Position numbers and translations under genes: made by a program. Below are positions 24,198 through 34,304 of a stretch of 64,000 nucleotides of DNA, one piece after another; positions within the stretch are counted from its first letter, which is position 1; every line of letters begins with the position of its first letter. Origin of the DNA: Clostridia bacterium (GTDB lineage: Bacteria; Bacillota; Clostridia; Oscillospirales; CAG-272); the NCBI GenBank assembly GCA_017540175.1, contig JAFYBN010000089.1, positions 1 to 64,000 of the forward strand. The letters run 5' to 3'. The notes under the pieces are model-generated. The model saw only the letters and a program-made list of their open reading frames with translations, was not told the DNA's origin and made no database searches.

Positions 24198-27100
24198 ATG
24201 TCGGATTTTGTGCATCTTCATCTTCACAGCGAATACAGTCTCCTCGACGGAGCCTGCCGCGTGCGCGATATCCCGAAGGCGGCGAAGGAGGCGGGGCATA
24301 CCGCCGTCGCCGTCACGGACCACGGGAATATGTACGGCGCGGTGGAATTTTATAAAGCATGCCGCGCGGAAGGGATCAAGCCCATTATCGGGTGCGAGGT
24401 CTACGTCGCGCGCCGCAGCCGGTTCGACCGCGAGAAGGAATTTGACGCGGGCTCGAACCACCTCATTCTTCTTGTCAAAAACGAAACGGGCTATCAGAAT
24501 CTGATCACGCTCGTTTCGAAGGCATATACGGAGGGCTTCTACTCGAAGCCCCGCATCGACACGGACCTTCTCGAAAAGCACACGGAAGGTCTTGTTTGTC
24601 TGTCCGCCTGTCTCGCCGGCGCGATCCCGAGAGCGATCGCCGCGGGGGAATACGACCGCGCGGAGGAGTACGCGCTGAGACTCGAAAAAGCGTTCGGGCA
24701 CGGCAATTTCTATCTTGAGCTTCAGGATCACGGGCTTTCGGAAGACGCTGTCGTCTGCCGCGGGATCGCGAAGATCTCCGAAAAGACCGGCATCCCGATG
24801 GCGGCGACGAACGACGTTCATTATCTCAAAAAATCGGACGCCGAAACGCAGGCGATCCTGATGTGCATCCAGACGAACAACGTCATCTCGGACGGCAGAC
24901 CCGTCGGATTTGAGACGGACGAGTTCTATTATAAAAGCACGGCGGAGATGGAAAAGCTCTTCGGCGCCTATGAAGGAGCGCTCGAAAACACCGTGAAGAT
25001 CGCCGACATGTGCTGCTTCGGCTTCACCTTCGGCGAGATCAAGCTCCCGCGCTATACCCCCGAGAACGGCATGAAGCCGGATGAATATCTCCGCTCTCTC
25101 GCCGCGGAGGGACTCGAAAAGCGTGTCGCGGCGGGGCACATCGTATTCGACGAAAAATACCCCCGTTCGCGCTATGAAGAACGCGTCGATTACGAACTCG
25201 GCGTGATCGCGAAAATGGGGTACAGCGAATACTATCTGATCGTGTGGGATTTCGTGAACCACGCGAAGGAAATGGGCATACCCGTCGGACCCGGCAGAGG
25301 TTCGGGCGCGGGCAGCCTCGTCGCCTACCTCGTCGGGATCACGGACATCGATTCGCTGCGCTTCGATCTCTTTTTCGAACGCTTCCTCAATCCGGAGCGC
25401 GTCAGCATGCCGGACTTTGACATCGATTTCTGCTATGACCGACGGGACGAAGCGATCGCCTACGTCCGCGAAAAATACGGCGACGATCATACCGCTCAGA
25501 TCGTGACCTTCGGTACGCTCGCGGCGAGAGCCGCGGTCCGCGACGTCGGTCGGGCGCTCGGCATGTCCTACGCCTCCGTGGACGCCGTCGCCAAGCAGAT
25601 TCCGCAGGAGCTGAAAATGACGCTCGAGCGCGCGCTGGAGGTCAATCCGAAGCTGCGCGCCATGACGGAGGACGACGGCGAGGTCAAACGGCTGATCGAT
25701 ACCGCGGCGGCGCTGGAGGGGATGCCCCGGCACGCGTCGACGCACGCGGCGGGCGTTGTCATCACGGACAAGCCCGTGACGAGCTATGTGCCCGTATCGG
25801 TCAATTCCGGCGTCGTGGTCACGCAGTACGACATGGAAACCATCGCGGAGCTCGGACTTCTGAAATTTGACTTTCTCGCTCTGCGCTATCTTACCATCAT
25901 CGCGAACGCGGAGAAGCAGATCCGTGAATCCGACCCGTCCTTCGACCTCGCGAAGGCGGACATCACGGACGCGGCCACCTATGAGACGATTTCCTCCGGG
26001 CGGTGCGACGGCGTCTTTCAGCTTGAGTCCTCCGGAATGCGGCAGATGCTCGGCCAGCTGAAGCCCCGGTGTCTGGACGACATTATCGCGGCCATCGCGC
26101 TCTACCGTCCCGGGCCGATGGATTCCATTCCGAAATATATCGAGGCACGTCAGGATTCCTCGAGAATCACCTACTGCACGCCCCTGCTCGCGCCCATTCT
26201 CGACGTGACCTACGGCTGCATCGTGTATCAGGAACAGGTCATGCAGATCTTCCGCGAGATCGCGGGTTATTCCTTCGGGCATGCGGACGTGGTGCGCCGG
26301 GCGATTTCAAAAAAGAAGCAGGGCGTGCTGGAAAGCGAGCGGCAGTCCTTTATCGACGGCGCGCGGGAACGCGGGATCGCCGAGGCGGACGCGGTGAGTC
26401 TCTTCGAGGACATCGTCAGCTTCGCCAATTACGCCTTCAACAAGAGCCACGCCGCCTCCTACGCGGTGCTGTCGTTCCGGACCGCGTATCTCAAAACGCA
26501 TTATCCCCGGGAGTACGAGAGCGCGCTGCTCACCTCGGTGCTTTCCTCGACCGACAAGATTTCCGAATATGTCGCGGACTGCGCGAAGCAGGGGATCTCA
26601 GTCCTGCCGCCGGACATCAACAAGAGCCGCGGGGATTTCCACGTAGAGGGAAACGCCATCCGGTTCGGGCTGACCGCGCTCAAGAACGTCGGCTCCGCGT
26701 TCATCGATCAGATCGTCGCGGAGAGGAACCGGGGCGGGGAATTCGCCGACTTCGACGATTTTATCGATCGGATGCGGCAGACGGACATGAACAAGCGTCA
26801 GCTTGAAACGCTGATCAAATCCGGTTCTCTCGATTCCTTGGGCGTGCCGCGGAGCCGCCTGCTCGCGGTGTACGAAAGCGTGCTCGACGCAAAAGGCAGG
26901 CAGAGTGCGGACGACGGCGCGCAGATCGGGCTGTTCGATCTCGGCTCGTCGGTCGCGCCGCCGAAACCGACGCGCATCGAATATCCGGAGCTGCCGGAGT
27001 TTACCGCGCGCGAGAAACTGGCGCTCGAAAAGGAAAGCAGCGGACTTTATCTGAGCGGCAGCATTCTCGACGATTACGGCGAGCATTTGAAGCGGATCGA

Positions 27101-27794
27101 CCCCACGAGGATCTCCGAGATCCGCGCGTCGTTTGTGAACGGAACGGAAGGGGAGGAAGAAAGCCCTGGAAATTCTCAGCCGGCCTTCACCGATAAAAGC
27201 CGGGTCACGGTCGCGGGCTCCGTGTCCAAGCGCGTCAACAAGGCGACGAAGAGCGGGGAACAGATGGCGTTCGTCACGCTCGAGGACGGCACGGGTTCGA
27301 TCGAGATGCTCGTGTTCCCGAAGATTCTGCAAAAGATCGGCTATCTGCTCAATTTCGATTCCGTCGTCGCCGTGTCCGGCACGCTCAGCGCGCGGGAAGA
27401 CGAAGAGGTCAAGCTCCTCGCCGACCGCGTGATCGAGCTGCTGCCCGATTCACGGGCGGGAGAGATCGATCAGCGCGCGGAAAGCGCCTTGACGGAGCCG
27501 GCTTCCCAGCCGACCGCTCCCGCCGCTCCCGCCGCCCCGACCGCTCAGCGGACCCGGAGCGAGAGCGACGAGGGGCATGTGAAAAAGCTCTTCCTCCGCG
27601 TCCCCTCCGTCGACTCCGCCGAATTCCGGCGTGCGTCGGCGTTCTGCGCGATCTTTCCGGGCTACGCGCCCGCGGTCTTCTACGCGTCGGACACAAAGGA
27701 ATATCTGAAGCCGCCGGTGAGCATTCTTCCGTCCCCCTTTGCTCTCCGTGAGCTCAGAGAAATCCTCGGAGACGAAAATGTCGTGCCCCGATAA
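24198..27794 (+). CDS. dnaE: DNA polymerase III alpha subunit, DnaE type
   Basis: DnaE is a replicative C-family DNA polymerase. The 1198 residues contain, in order, the PHP domain (HLHSEYSLLDG at 7-17, VTDHGNMYG), the palm with PVGPGRGSGAGSLVAY and catalytic aspartates in PDFDIDFCYDRRDE near residue 407, the beta-clamp and fingers region, a helix-hairpin-helix region and an OB-fold (about 1010-1080, RVTVAGSVSKRVNKATKSG). A Pro/Ala-rich linker near 1105 leads to a C-terminal tail. It starts 3 nt after whiA. PolC is not in this window, so whether DnaE is the main or the lagging-strand enzyme cannot be judged. Confidence 0.97.
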   Translation: MSDFVHLHLHSEYSLLDGACRVRDIPKAAKEAGHTAVAVTDHGNMYGAVEFYKACRAEGIKPIIGCEVYVARRSRFDREKEFDAGSNHLILLVKNETGYQNLITLVSKAYTEGFYSKPRIDTDLLEKHTEGLVCLSACLAGAIPRAIAAGEYDRAEEYALRLEKAFGHGNFYLELQDHGLSEDAVVCRGIAKISEKTGIPMAATNDVHYLKKSDAETQAILMCIQTNNVISDGRPVGFETDEFYYKSTAEMEKLFGAYEGALENTVKIADMCCFGFTFGEIKLPRYTPENGMKPDEYLRSLAAEGLEKRVAAGHIVFDEKYPRSRYEERVDYELGVIAKMGYSEYYLIVWDFVNHAKEMGIPVGPGRGSGAGSLVAYLVGITDIDSLRFDLFFERFLNPERVSMPDFDIDFCYDRRDEAIAYVREKYGDDHTAQIVTFGTLAARAAVRDVGRALGMSYASVDAVAKQIPQELKMTLERALEVNPKLRAMTEDDGEVKRLIDTAAALEGMPRHASTHAAGVVITDKPVTSYVPVSVNSGVVVTQYDMETIAELGLLKFDFLALRYLTIIANAEKQIRESDPSFDLAKADITDAATYETISSGRCDGVFQLESSGMRQMLGQLKPRCLDDIIAAIALYRPGPMDSIPKYIEARQDSSRITYCTPLLAPILDVTYGCIVYQEQVMQIFREIAGYSFGHADVVRRAISKKKQGVLESERQSFIDGARERGIAEADAVSLFEDIVSFANYAFNKSHAASYAVLSFRTAYLKTHYPREYESALLTSVLSSTDKISEYVADCAKQGISVLPPDINKSRGDFHVEGNAIRFGLTALKNVGSAFIDQIVAERNRGGEFADFDDFIDRMRQTDMNKRQLETLIKSGSLDSLGVPRSRLLAVYESVLDAKGRQSADDGAQIGLFDLGSSVAPPKPTRIEYPELPEFTAREKLALEKESSGLYLSGSILDDYGEHLKRIDPTRISEIRASFVNGTEGEEESPGNSQPAFTDKSRVTVAGSVSKRVNKATKSGEQMAFVTLEDGTGSIEMLVFPKILQKIGYLLNFDSVVAVSGTLSAREDEEVKLLADRVIELLPDSRAGEIDQRAESALTEPASQPTAPAAPAAPTAQRTRSESDEGHVKKLFLRVPSVDSAEFRRASAFCAIFPGYAPAVFYASDTKEYLKPPVSILPSPFALRELREILGDENVVPR

Positions 27795-27839
27795 ACGAAA
27801 AAATCAGAATCCGTTCATGCGTGATTCAAAATTCGGGCG

Positions 27840-27845
27840 TATAAT
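27840..27845 (+). promoter_or_regulatory. Possible -10 box ahead of the class A PBP gene
   Basis: GCGTATAATAAG is a good extended -10-like box, but no recognisable -35 lies 16-18 bp upstream (nearest TTCATG at 20 bp). The leader to the ATG at 27882 would be about 30 nt. Confidence 0.4.
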
Positions 27846-27881
27846 AAGCATATTAAGCTGAAAAAGAAAGGGTTTCGGATT

Positions 27882-30638
27882 ATGAAAGATTCGTCCAGTC
27901 CCCGCGTAAGCTGGGGCTCGGAAACGCTTCGGGTGCTCGGAATCATCGGACGTGTGGTTTTCCGTATCTTTTCCTATTTCATGAACATATTCCTGACGCT
28001 GCTTTTGATCGGCATGATCACAGGCATTATTGTCGCGTCCGTGTTCGCCATTTATGTCAACAACCATCTCGATCTCGAAATCGACCCGACGACCATCGCC
28101 ACGGTAAACCGTGATTCCTCGACGCGTATCTACTACATACAGTACGCCTCCGAGGACGACCGGATCAACCGCGTCGGAACTCCCGTCGAGCTGAGGGATC
28201 AGCGTCTGACCGGCACCAGCTCCTCCATCGCCGTTTCGTTCAGCCAGATCCCGGACCACCTCTATCGGGCGTTTATCGCGATCGAAGACCACCGCTTCGA
28301 ACAGCACAACGGCGTGGACTGGATCACGACCCTGCAGGCCATCGCGAAGTTCACGGGGCTGATCTCCGGTTCGGGCGGCGGCTCCACCATCACCCAGCAG
28401 CTCATCAAGAACGTAACGGGCGAGGACGAAGTCACCATCCAGCGAAAGGTGGAAGAGATCTTCCGCGCGATCAACCTCGAAAAAGTCAAATCGAAGTCGG
28501 AGATTTTCGAGGCATACGCGAACATCGTCTTTTTCGGGAACAACTGCTACGGCGTCCAGGCAGCTGCGAACTTCTATTTCGGCAAGGACGTTTCGGAGCT
28601 CAACCTCGTGGAATGCGCGTCCCTTGCCGCCATCGTGCAGAACCCCTCTCAGTTTGAGCCCCTGCATCACGACAAGGACCGTCTGAAGGTCGACGCGGAG
28701 GGCAATCCGATCCTCGACGCGGACGGAAACCCGCAGTACATCCGCGGCAATGAGTACCGCCGCTGGGTCGTGCTGCAGCAGATGAAGGAATACGGCTACA
28801 TCAACGAGGCCGAATGCGTGGAGGCGCAGAACGCCGAGCTCGTCCTGTACAATCACGACGAGGACGAAGACGAAGTCGTCGAAGAGGGCATCACGATCTT
28901 CACGTGGTACATGGAGTCCCTTCTCAGCCAGCTTCAGGACGATCTCAGCGAAAAATACAACGTCAGCACCCGCGCGGCGAGCTCCATGATCTACAACAAC
29001 GGCTATAAGATCTATATCCCCATGGATCCGACCGTGCAGGATCTTCTCGAAGAAGTTTACGAAAACGATATGGAATACTTCCCGTCGACGGGCTCCGGGC
29101 TTCAGCCCCAGTCCGCGATGGTCATCTGCGACCCCTATACCGGCGACGTGCTCGGCACCGTCGGCGGCCGCGGCGTGAAAATCATCAACCGCGGCATCAA
29201 CCGTGCCACCGTATCCGTCCGCCCGCCGGGATCCTCAATCAAGCCGCTTTCCGTTTACGCGCCCGCCCTGGACTCCGGACTGATCACCTACGGCTCGGTC
29301 GTGGACGACACGCCCGTGCGCTTCAACCGTACCGTCATCCGCGAAGCGACCGAATGGAGCGAGGCACAGTATTCGTATTATCCCTACCCGCAGAACCTGC
29401 CGAACATCTACCGAGGGCTGACCACGATCCATGAGGCGGTGAAGCACTCGATCAACACCATCGCCATGAAGGTGCTGAACATGTACACCGTCGACCGTTC
29501 GTTCGACTTCATGAAAAATCAGCTCCATTTCGACAGCCTGATCGACTCGGCGGTCCTGCCCAGCGGACAGATCATCACCGACCGCGGCGAAGCGTCTCTC
29601 GGTCTCGGTCAGCCGAACTACGGCGTCACGCTGCTTGAAATGGTTGCCGGCTACTGCATCTTCGACAACAACGGCATGTATAACGAGCCGAATCTCTACC
29701 TGCGCGTGGAGGACGCGGACGGCAACCTCATCTTTGACCGTCAGAGCAATCCGCAGATCGTCATCAGCGAGGAAACCGCGTCCATCATGACGATCATGAT
29801 GCAGGAGGTCATGAACGAGGGTACGGGCCGCGCCTGCACGCTGCGCAACACCGTCAACGTCGCCGGAAAGACCGGTACGACCTCGCAGGACTTCGACCGC
29901 TATTTCGTCGGCTACACGCCGTACTATGTCGGCGGCGTCTGGACGGGCTACGACATGCCCCAGTCCCTGTCCGCGTTCGGTGAAAACCCGTCGCTTCAGG
30001 TGTGGGATCTTGTGATGACAAAGCTCCATCAGCCGATCATCGACGAGGCTGCGAACGGGGGGACGCCCCTCAAGACCTTTGACGTGTCACCCGGCGTCAT
30101 TACCTGCATGTACTGCCGCGACTCCGGCATGCTGGAAAGCGACGCCTGCTCCCTTGACCCGCGCTCGTGGAGCGGCTCGCGGATCGAACTCGGCTACTTT
30201 ACGAGGGAATCCGCCCCGAAGCAGAAGTGCACCACTCATGTGAAGGTCCAGCGCGATTCCGTGACCGGGCTCATCGCTTATCCGAACGCGACCTGCGCGA
30301 ACACCTATACGTCCGCGCTCATCCGCGTGGAGGACAGAAGCTACCCGGCGCAGGTCATTATTCAGGACGCGCAGTACGTCTACCGGGAAATGCCCGCATG
30401 GGTCGTCCCGCCGCGGAGCACCGACGTTCCGTTCTTCCAAAACATGATCCGGACCGGCGAATACGTTGGCATATCCGGCTGGACGATCACGCCGAACAAC
30501 GCCTATTGCGTGAACCACTGGAACTACACCTACGTGGAGCCGGAGCCCGAGCCGGAAGAAACAGAACCGGAAACGGAAGAGCCGGAGGAAGAGCCGCCGG
30601 ACAACGAAGATGATCTTGACGATCTTTTCGACTGGTAA
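27882..30638 (+). CDS. Class A penicillin-binding protein (PBP1A-like)
   Basis: A bifunctional cell-wall synthase of 918 residues. A single membrane anchor (about residues 28-60) is followed by the glycosyltransferase-51 domain with catalytic Glu in AIEDHRFEQHNGVDW near 131 and GGSTITQQLIKN near 168. The transpeptidase domain has the acylated serine in PPGSSIKPL near 450, SIN near 522 and KTGTT near 662. The tail contains two paired-Cys stretches (TCMYCRDSGMLESDAC and later KCTTHVK...ATCANTY) and ends in a Glu/Pro-rich acidic run and DDLDDLFDW. AAAGGG precedes the ATG. A strong terminator follows at 30653. Confidence 0.95.
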   Translation: MKDSSSPRVSWGSETLRVLGIIGRVVFRIFSYFMNIFLTLLLIGMITGIIVASVFAIYVNNHLDLEIDPTTIATVNRDSSTRIYYIQYASEDDRINRVGTPVELRDQRLTGTSSSIAVSFSQIPDHLYRAFIAIEDHRFEQHNGVDWITTLQAIAKFTGLISGSGGGSTITQQLIKNVTGEDEVTIQRKVEEIFRAINLEKVKSKSEIFEAYANIVFFGNNCYGVQAAANFYFGKDVSELNLVECASLAAIVQNPSQFEPLHHDKDRLKVDAEGNPILDADGNPQYIRGNEYRRWVVLQQMKEYGYINEAECVEAQNAELVLYNHDEDEDEVVEEGITIFTWYMESLLSQLQDDLSEKYNVSTRAASSMIYNNGYKIYIPMDPTVQDLLEEVYENDMEYFPSTGSGLQPQSAMVICDPYTGDVLGTVGGRGVKIINRGINRATVSVRPPGSSIKPLSVYAPALDSGLITYGSVVDDTPVRFNRTVIREATEWSEAQYSYYPYPQNLPNIYRGLTTIHEAVKHSINTIAMKVLNMYTVDRSFDFMKNQLHFDSLIDSAVLPSGQIITDRGEASLGLGQPNYGVTLLEMVAGYCIFDNNGMYNEPNLYLRVEDADGNLIFDRQSNPQIVISEETASIMTIMMQEVMNEGTGRACTLRNTVNVAGKTGTTSQDFDRYFVGYTPYYVGGVWTGYDMPQSLSAFGENPSLQVWDLVMTKLHQPIIDEAANGGTPLKTFDVSPGVITCMYCRDSGMLESDACSLDPRSWSGSRIELGYFTRESAPKQKCTTHVKVQRDSVTGLIAYPNATCANTYTSALIRVEDRSYPAQVIIQDAQYVYREMPAWVVPPRSTDVPFFQNMIRTGEYVGISGWTITPNNAYCVNHWNYTYVEPEPEPEETEPETEEPEEEPPDNEDDLDDLFDW

Positions 30639-30652
30639 CGCATAAAAACAAG

Positions 30653-30685
30653 AATCACCTCATACGCTTGTGTGAGGTGATTTTT
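30653..30685 (+). terminator. Intrinsic terminator whose 3' arm is the ribosome site of the next gene
   Basis: AATCACCTCATAC (30653-30665), loop GCTT and GTGTGAGGTGATT (30670-30682) form a 13-bp stem with one G-U pair and are followed by three more T (TTTTT in all). GAGGTGATT in the right arm is also the Shine-Dalgarno of the ATG at 30687, so the same hairpin would end PBP transcripts and hide this ribosome site in read-through RNA. Confidence 0.85.
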
Positions 30686-30686
30686 G

Positions 30687-31184
30687 ATGAAGAGACTGAT
30701 CCGGAACACGAAACGGATGTTTTCCGATCCCGCTCCCCTGGCGCTCGGAGCTTTTTTGTGCGCGGTCGCGGGCGCGGCGCTTTGGGTCAGCGGCGGAAGC
30801 GGATGGTATGCCGTGAAGACCGCGGGAAGGGAAAACCGACTGCCTTCGCTCGCCGTCCTGTTCATCGTCTGGCTGCTCATTTACGCCCTGTACGGCTTCC
30901 TGCTCGCCGCGATCCTGCTCGGCAAAAGGGAATGGGGCAGGAACGCGCTCGCTCTGTTCGGCTCCGTGATCGGCTCCTGGCTGCTCTCGCTCGGATGGTA
31001 TGCCGTGTATTTCTGTACAAGGCTGAACTTCTTTTCCCTGATCCTGCTGCTGCTTTCCGCTTCGGCGATGGTTTTTGCTCTGATTCTTCTTCGGCGCGCT
31101 CCTTTGCCGCTTTTGCTCGCCGGTTTTTTGATTTTCGCTCTCGAAGCCGTTTTCTTCTGTTTGTCAATTGCTTCCATTTTGTGA
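30687..31184 (+). CDS. Small integral membrane protein, possibly TspO/MBR-like
   Basis: A 165-residue protein with five hydrophobic helices (about residues 15-32, 50-72, 88-108, 114-131 and 137-158), rich in Trp and Tyr. The order and the pattern WLLSLGWYAVYFCTRLNFFSLILLLL recall TspO/MBR tryptophan-rich sensors, but the N-terminal Trp-Pro signature of that family is not obvious. The ATG at 30687 is preceded by GAGGTGATT, which is part of a terminator hairpin; a TTG lies in frame at 30684. No separate promoter is seen, so expression may depend on read-through from the PBP gene. Confidence 0.6.
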   Translation: MKRLIRNTKRMFSDPAPLALGAFLCAVAGAALWVSGGSGWYAVKTAGRENRLPSLAVLFIVWLLIYALYGFLLAAILLGKREWGRNALALFGSVIGSWLLSLGWYAVYFCTRLNFFSLILLLLSASAMVFALILLRRAPLPLLLAGFLIFALEAVFFCLSIASIL

Positions 31185-31213
31185 ATTTACTATAAATTCA
31201 AAAGGGGATGCCC

Positions 31214-31242
31214 TTGACATTCCTGTAGGGATGGTGTATAAT
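31214..31242 (+). promoter_or_regulatory. Sigma-A promoter of the small lipoprotein gene
   Basis: TTGACA (31214-31219), 17 bp and TATAAT (31237-31242): a full consensus, suggesting strong expression. Confidence 0.88.
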
Positions 31243-31278
31243 GTCTCAGGACACAAAAACATCCATGGAGGAATCATC

Positions 31279-31746
31279 ATGAAGAAAATCAAAATTTTAG
31301 CTTGCCTGCTCGCTGTTGCGATGCTTGTCGTTCCGCTCGCGTCCTGCAAGAGCGCGCCGAAAGTATCCGCGACCTGCATCGTTTCGGTCATCGGCGCCGA
31401 TGAAGATCCGATCCTCCTCGAGAGATCGGTTACCGTCGAAAAGAATGAAGGCGAAACCATCACCATTCTGGATATGGTCATCCAGGCGCTTGCCCTCAAC
31501 GAGATCCGCTACGAAGTAGACGAAGACAATGACGGTAAAGTTAACGGCATCACTTCCGTTACCAGCCCCGAAGGTACTGAATACGCCACCGAGTACGGAG
31601 CCGAAGTCACCAAGTTCTGGATCTTCACCGTCAACGGCGAAGAGCCGAAGACCAGAGCGAATGTTACTCCCGCCGAAGAAGGAGCCAAGATCGTCTGCAC
31701 CTTTACGGTAGCGTCGACCGAAGAACTGGCGGAGCAGGCTGACTGA
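31279..31746 (+). CDS. Small lipoprotein with DUF4430-like domain
   Basis: 155 residues with a lipoprotein signal peptide (MKKIKILACLLAVAML, lipobox LASCK, Cys near residue 23). The mature part has repeated Val/Thr-rich strands and ends with KFWIFTVNGEEP...AEEGAKIVCTFTV, the pattern of DUF4430 (transcobalamin-like beta-grasp) domains that often act as a binding module on Gram-positive surfaces. GGAGGA precedes the ATG at 31279. Promoter, ribosome site and terminator are all strong, so it is probably an abundant monocistronic surface protein. Ligand unknown. Confidence 0.72.
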   Translation: MKKIKILACLLAVAMLVVPLASCKSAPKVSATCIVSVIGADEDPILLERSVTVEKNEGETITILDMVIQALALNEIRYEVDEDNDGKVNGITSVTSPEGTEYATEYGAEVTKFWIFTVNGEEPKTRANVTPAEEGAKIVCTFTVASTEELAEQAD

Positions 31747-31771
31747 TTCGTCCGATCCATCTAAACAAAGT

Positions 31772-31801
31772 AAAACCGGAAGCGCAAAGCTTCCGGTTTT
31801 T
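31772..31801 (+). terminator. Intrinsic terminator after the small lipoprotein gene
   Basis: AAAACCGGAAGC (31772-31783) pairs perfectly with GCTTCCGGTTTT (31789-31800) around GCAAA. A-tract and T-tract make it work in both directions, also closing argF. Confidence 0.9.
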
Positions 31802-31827
31802 GCGTGGTATGATTTTCGGCGGATCCG

Positions 31828-32826
31828 TCAAAGCTGATCCGAAATCGTCGCGGCGATGACGGCTTTGATGGTATGCATCCGGTTTTCCGCCTCGTCGAAG
31901 ACGATGGACGCGGGGCTTTCGAAAACCTCGTCCGTCACTTCCATGGCGCTGAGTCCGAATTTGCGGTTGATTTCCCGTCCGACTTCCGTCCCGAGATCGT
32001 GGAACGCGGGCAGGCAGTGCATGAATTTCGCCTGCTTTCCGGCGGCCTTCATGAGGGACGCGTTGATCTGATACGGGGAGAGGTCGCGGATGCGCTCCTC
32101 CCACACCTCGGCGGGCTCGCCCATCGAAACCCACACGTCCGTGTAGAGCACGTCGGCGTCCTTCACGGCCTTCTTCGGATCGGAGATAAACGCGAGCGAA
32201 GCGCCGGACTTCTCAGCGAGAGCCTCGCAGATTTCGACGAGGGCGGGCGCAGGGAAGTATTTCTCCGGCGCGCAGGCGACGAAGTTCATTCCCATGATCG
32301 CGCTGCCGACCATGAGCGAATTGCCCATGTTGTAGCGCGCGTCGCCCATGTAAACGAGCTTTTTGCCCTTGAGCGAGCCGCAGTGCTCGCGGATCGTGAG
32401 GAAATCGGCAAGGATCTGGGTGGGGTGGAATTCGTTCGTCAGACCGTTCCAGACCGGCACGGAGGAATACTTCGCGAGCTCTTCCACAATGGACTGACCG
32501 AAGCCGCGGTATTCGATGCCGTCAAACATCCGGCTGAGCACCCGCGCGGTGTCCGCGATGCTCTCCTTGTTCCCGATCTGGGAGCTCTTCGGATCGAGGT
32601 ACACCGGATGAATGCCGAGATCGGCAGCTGCGACCTCGAAGGAGCAGCGGGTCCGGGTGCTCGTCTTTTCAAAAATCAGAGCGATGTTTTTTCCTTCGCA
32701 GAGGCGGTGCTGAATGCCCGCCTTTTTCTTTGCCTTGAGCTCGGACGCGAGGTCAAGCAGATAGGTGATCTCTTCGCTGGTAAAATCGAGCAGTTTCAAA
32801 AAGTCGCGGTTCCTGAGTGAATTCAT
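31828..32826 (-). CDS. argF: Ornithine carbamoyltransferase
   Basis: ArgF makes citrulline from ornithine and carbamoyl phosphate. The 332-residue protein has the carbamoyl-phosphate loop [12 protein letters not shown] near residue 56, the ornithine motif region DVWVSMGEP near 235 and HCLPAFHD near 272, the latter diagnostic for OTCase. GGAGG precedes the ATG. It lies 12 nt downstream of the ABC transporter ATPase gene and no promoter intervenes, so it is the last gene of the transporter operon. An arginine-catabolic role (ArcB) is possible, but no arcA or arcC is nearby and argG/argH are present. Confidence 0.93.
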   Translation of the reverse strand: MNSLRNRDFLKLLDFTSEEITYLLDLASELKAKKKAGIQHRLCEGKNIALIFEKTSTRTRCSFEVAAADLGIHPVYLDPKSSQIGNKESIADTARVLSRMFDGIEYRGFGQSIVEELAKYSSVPVWNGLTNEFHPTQILADFLTIREHCGSLKGKKLVYMGDARYNMGNSLMVGSAIMGMNFVACAPEKYFPAPALVEICEALAEKSGASLAFISDPKKAVKDADVLYTDVWVSMGEPAEVWEERIRDLSPYQINASLMKAAGKQAKFMHCLPAFHDLGTEVGREINRKFGLSAMEVTDEVFESPASIVFDEAENRMHTIKAVIAATISDQL

Positions 32827-32838
32827 GCTGACCTCCGT

Positions 32839-33561
32839 TTACAGTACCTTCGCAAGGAAGGAGCGAAGGCGTTCGTTTTTCGGGCTGCCGAAAATCTCGT
32901 CCGGCGTACCTTCTTCGAGGATCACGCCTTCTTCCAGAAAGAGAACGCGGTTTGCCACCTCGCGTGCGAATCCCATTTCGTGCGTGACGACGACCATGGT
33001 CATCCCCTGTTTCGCGAGGCGCTTCATGACGTCAAGCACCTCGCCGACCATTTCCGGGTCCAGCGCGGAGGTCGGCTCGTCGAAGAGCATCACGTCCGGT
33101 TCCATGCAAAGCGCGCGGACGATGGCGACGCGCTGTTTCTGTCCGCCGGAGAGCTGGTTCGGATAGGAGTTCGCGCGGTCGGCGAGACCGACGCGGTCAA
33201 GAAGCTCCAGCGCTTTTGCCTCCGCCTGCTCCTCAGGGATGTTCTTGAGCATCACGGGCGCGACGGTCAGATTCTTCATCACGGACATATGCGGGAACAG
33301 ATTGAACTGCTGGAACACCATGCCCATCTTTTGACGGTGACGGTTCAGATCGATCTTCTTGTCGGTCAGATCGTCGCCTTCGAAGATGATCTGTCCGCCG
33401 GTCGGTTTTTCGAGCATGTTGAGACAGCGCAGAAAGGTCGATTTGCCGCCCCCCGACGGTCCGATCACGCAGACGACGTCGCCCTTGTCGATCTCGCAGT
33501 TGATGCCCTTCAGGACCTCGATGTTTCCGAAGCTCTTGCACAGGTTTTTAACGCTTATCAT
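32839..33561 (-). CDS. Polar amino acid ABC transporter, ATP-binding protein
   Basis: This 240-residue ATPase of the GlnQ/ArtM/HisP group has Walker [10 protein letters not shown] near residue 37, Q-loop [13 protein letters not shown], signature [15 protein letters not shown] near 135, Walker [15 protein letters not shown] near 158 and the switch [16 protein letters not shown] precedes the ATG, inside the end of the permease gene (14-nt overlap). Its partners are the permease and binding protein encoded just upstream, and argF follows. Confidence 0.94.
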   Translation of the reverse strand: MISVKNLCKSFGNIEVLKGINCEIDKGDVVCVIGPSGGGKSTFLRCLNMLEKPTGGQIIFEGDDLTDKKIDLNRHRQKMGMVFQQFNLFPHMSVMKNLTVAPVMLKNIPEEQAEAKALELLDRVGLADRANSYPNQLSGGQKQRVAIVRALCMEPDVMLFDEPTSALDPEMVGEVLDVMKRLAKQGMTMVVVTHEMGFAREVANRVLFLEEGVILEEGTPDEIFGSPKNERLRSFLAKVL

Positions 33562-34279
33562 TCTTTCCCAACCTCCTTTCCAGTCTTCTGAGTATTCTCG
33601 TAAGGAAAACGACGAGCAGGAGGTAGACTAAAGCGACAAGCAGGAAGGTGTTGGGCGCGTCGTAGGTATTATCCCGGATGGTTCTGGCAGCGTATGTCAA
33701 GTCGATAACCGTCACATATCCGGCAACGGAGGTCTCCTTGAGCAGAGCAATCATTTCATTAAAGATGGCGGGTAGGATATAGCGGATCGCCTGGGGCAGA
33801 ATGATGACGCGCATAGCCTGCAGGCGGCTCATGCCGAGGGAGCGGCCCGCTTCCATCTGACCTGAATCTACCGCGTTGATGCCGGAACGAATCAGTTCTG
33901 CCATATACGCGCCCGAGTTGATGCCGAAAGCAATGATGGCGACCAGCGTACCGTCCGAGGCACTCGTGAAGATAATATAGTAAAAGATGAGAAGCGTGAC
34001 GACCATCGGGATGCCGCGGACAACCGTCAGATAGACGTCGCAGAGCCATGCCAACGGTTTCAGAGCACGTGAATCCTCCGCGAGATATTTGATGATCGCA
34101 ATCAGCGTACCGATGATCACGCCGATGCAAAGAGCGCCGAGAGTGATCAGGATCGTGTTCAGAAATCCCGTGATCAGTTCTTTATAGCGATCATTCGTCA
34201 GAAAGGTATCTTTCAGTTTGGCGATCCATGCCGACAGAGGATTCACGGCGGATGCGGCGTATAGAACGGTCAATGTCAT
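33548..34279 (-). CDS. Polar amino acid ABC transporter, permease
   Basis: A 243-residue HisM/GlnP-type permease. It has about five membrane helices (near 37-62, 75-90, 95-118, 170-190, 208-230) and the EAA-loop, seen here as [29 protein letters not shown]. The N-terminus has an extra 35 residues before the first main helix and the ATG at 34279 has no good Shine-Dalgarno, so the start is less certain. The gene lies between the binding protein and ATPase genes, 25 nt after the former. Confidence 0.92.
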   Translation of the reverse strand: MTLTVLYAASAVNPLSAWIAKLKDTFLTNDRYKELITGFLNTILITLGALCIGVIIGTLIAIIKYLAEDSRALKPLAWLCDVYLTVVRGIPMVVTLLIFYYIIFTSASDGTLVAIIAFGINSGAYMAELIRSGINAVDSGQMEAGRSLGMSRLQAMRVIILPQAIRYILPAIFNEMIALLKETSVAGYVTVIDLTYAARTIRDNTYDAPNTFLLVALVYLLLVVFLTRILRRLERRLGKNDKR

Positions 34280-34304
34280 AGCGATAATTCGTGGGATACC
34301 CGTC

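Noticed and set aside
23547..26282. A 911-codon open frame antisense to whiA and dnaE
   Set aside because: High-GC shadow frame: dnaE and whiA are certain on the plus strand, and this frame has no homology or start signals.
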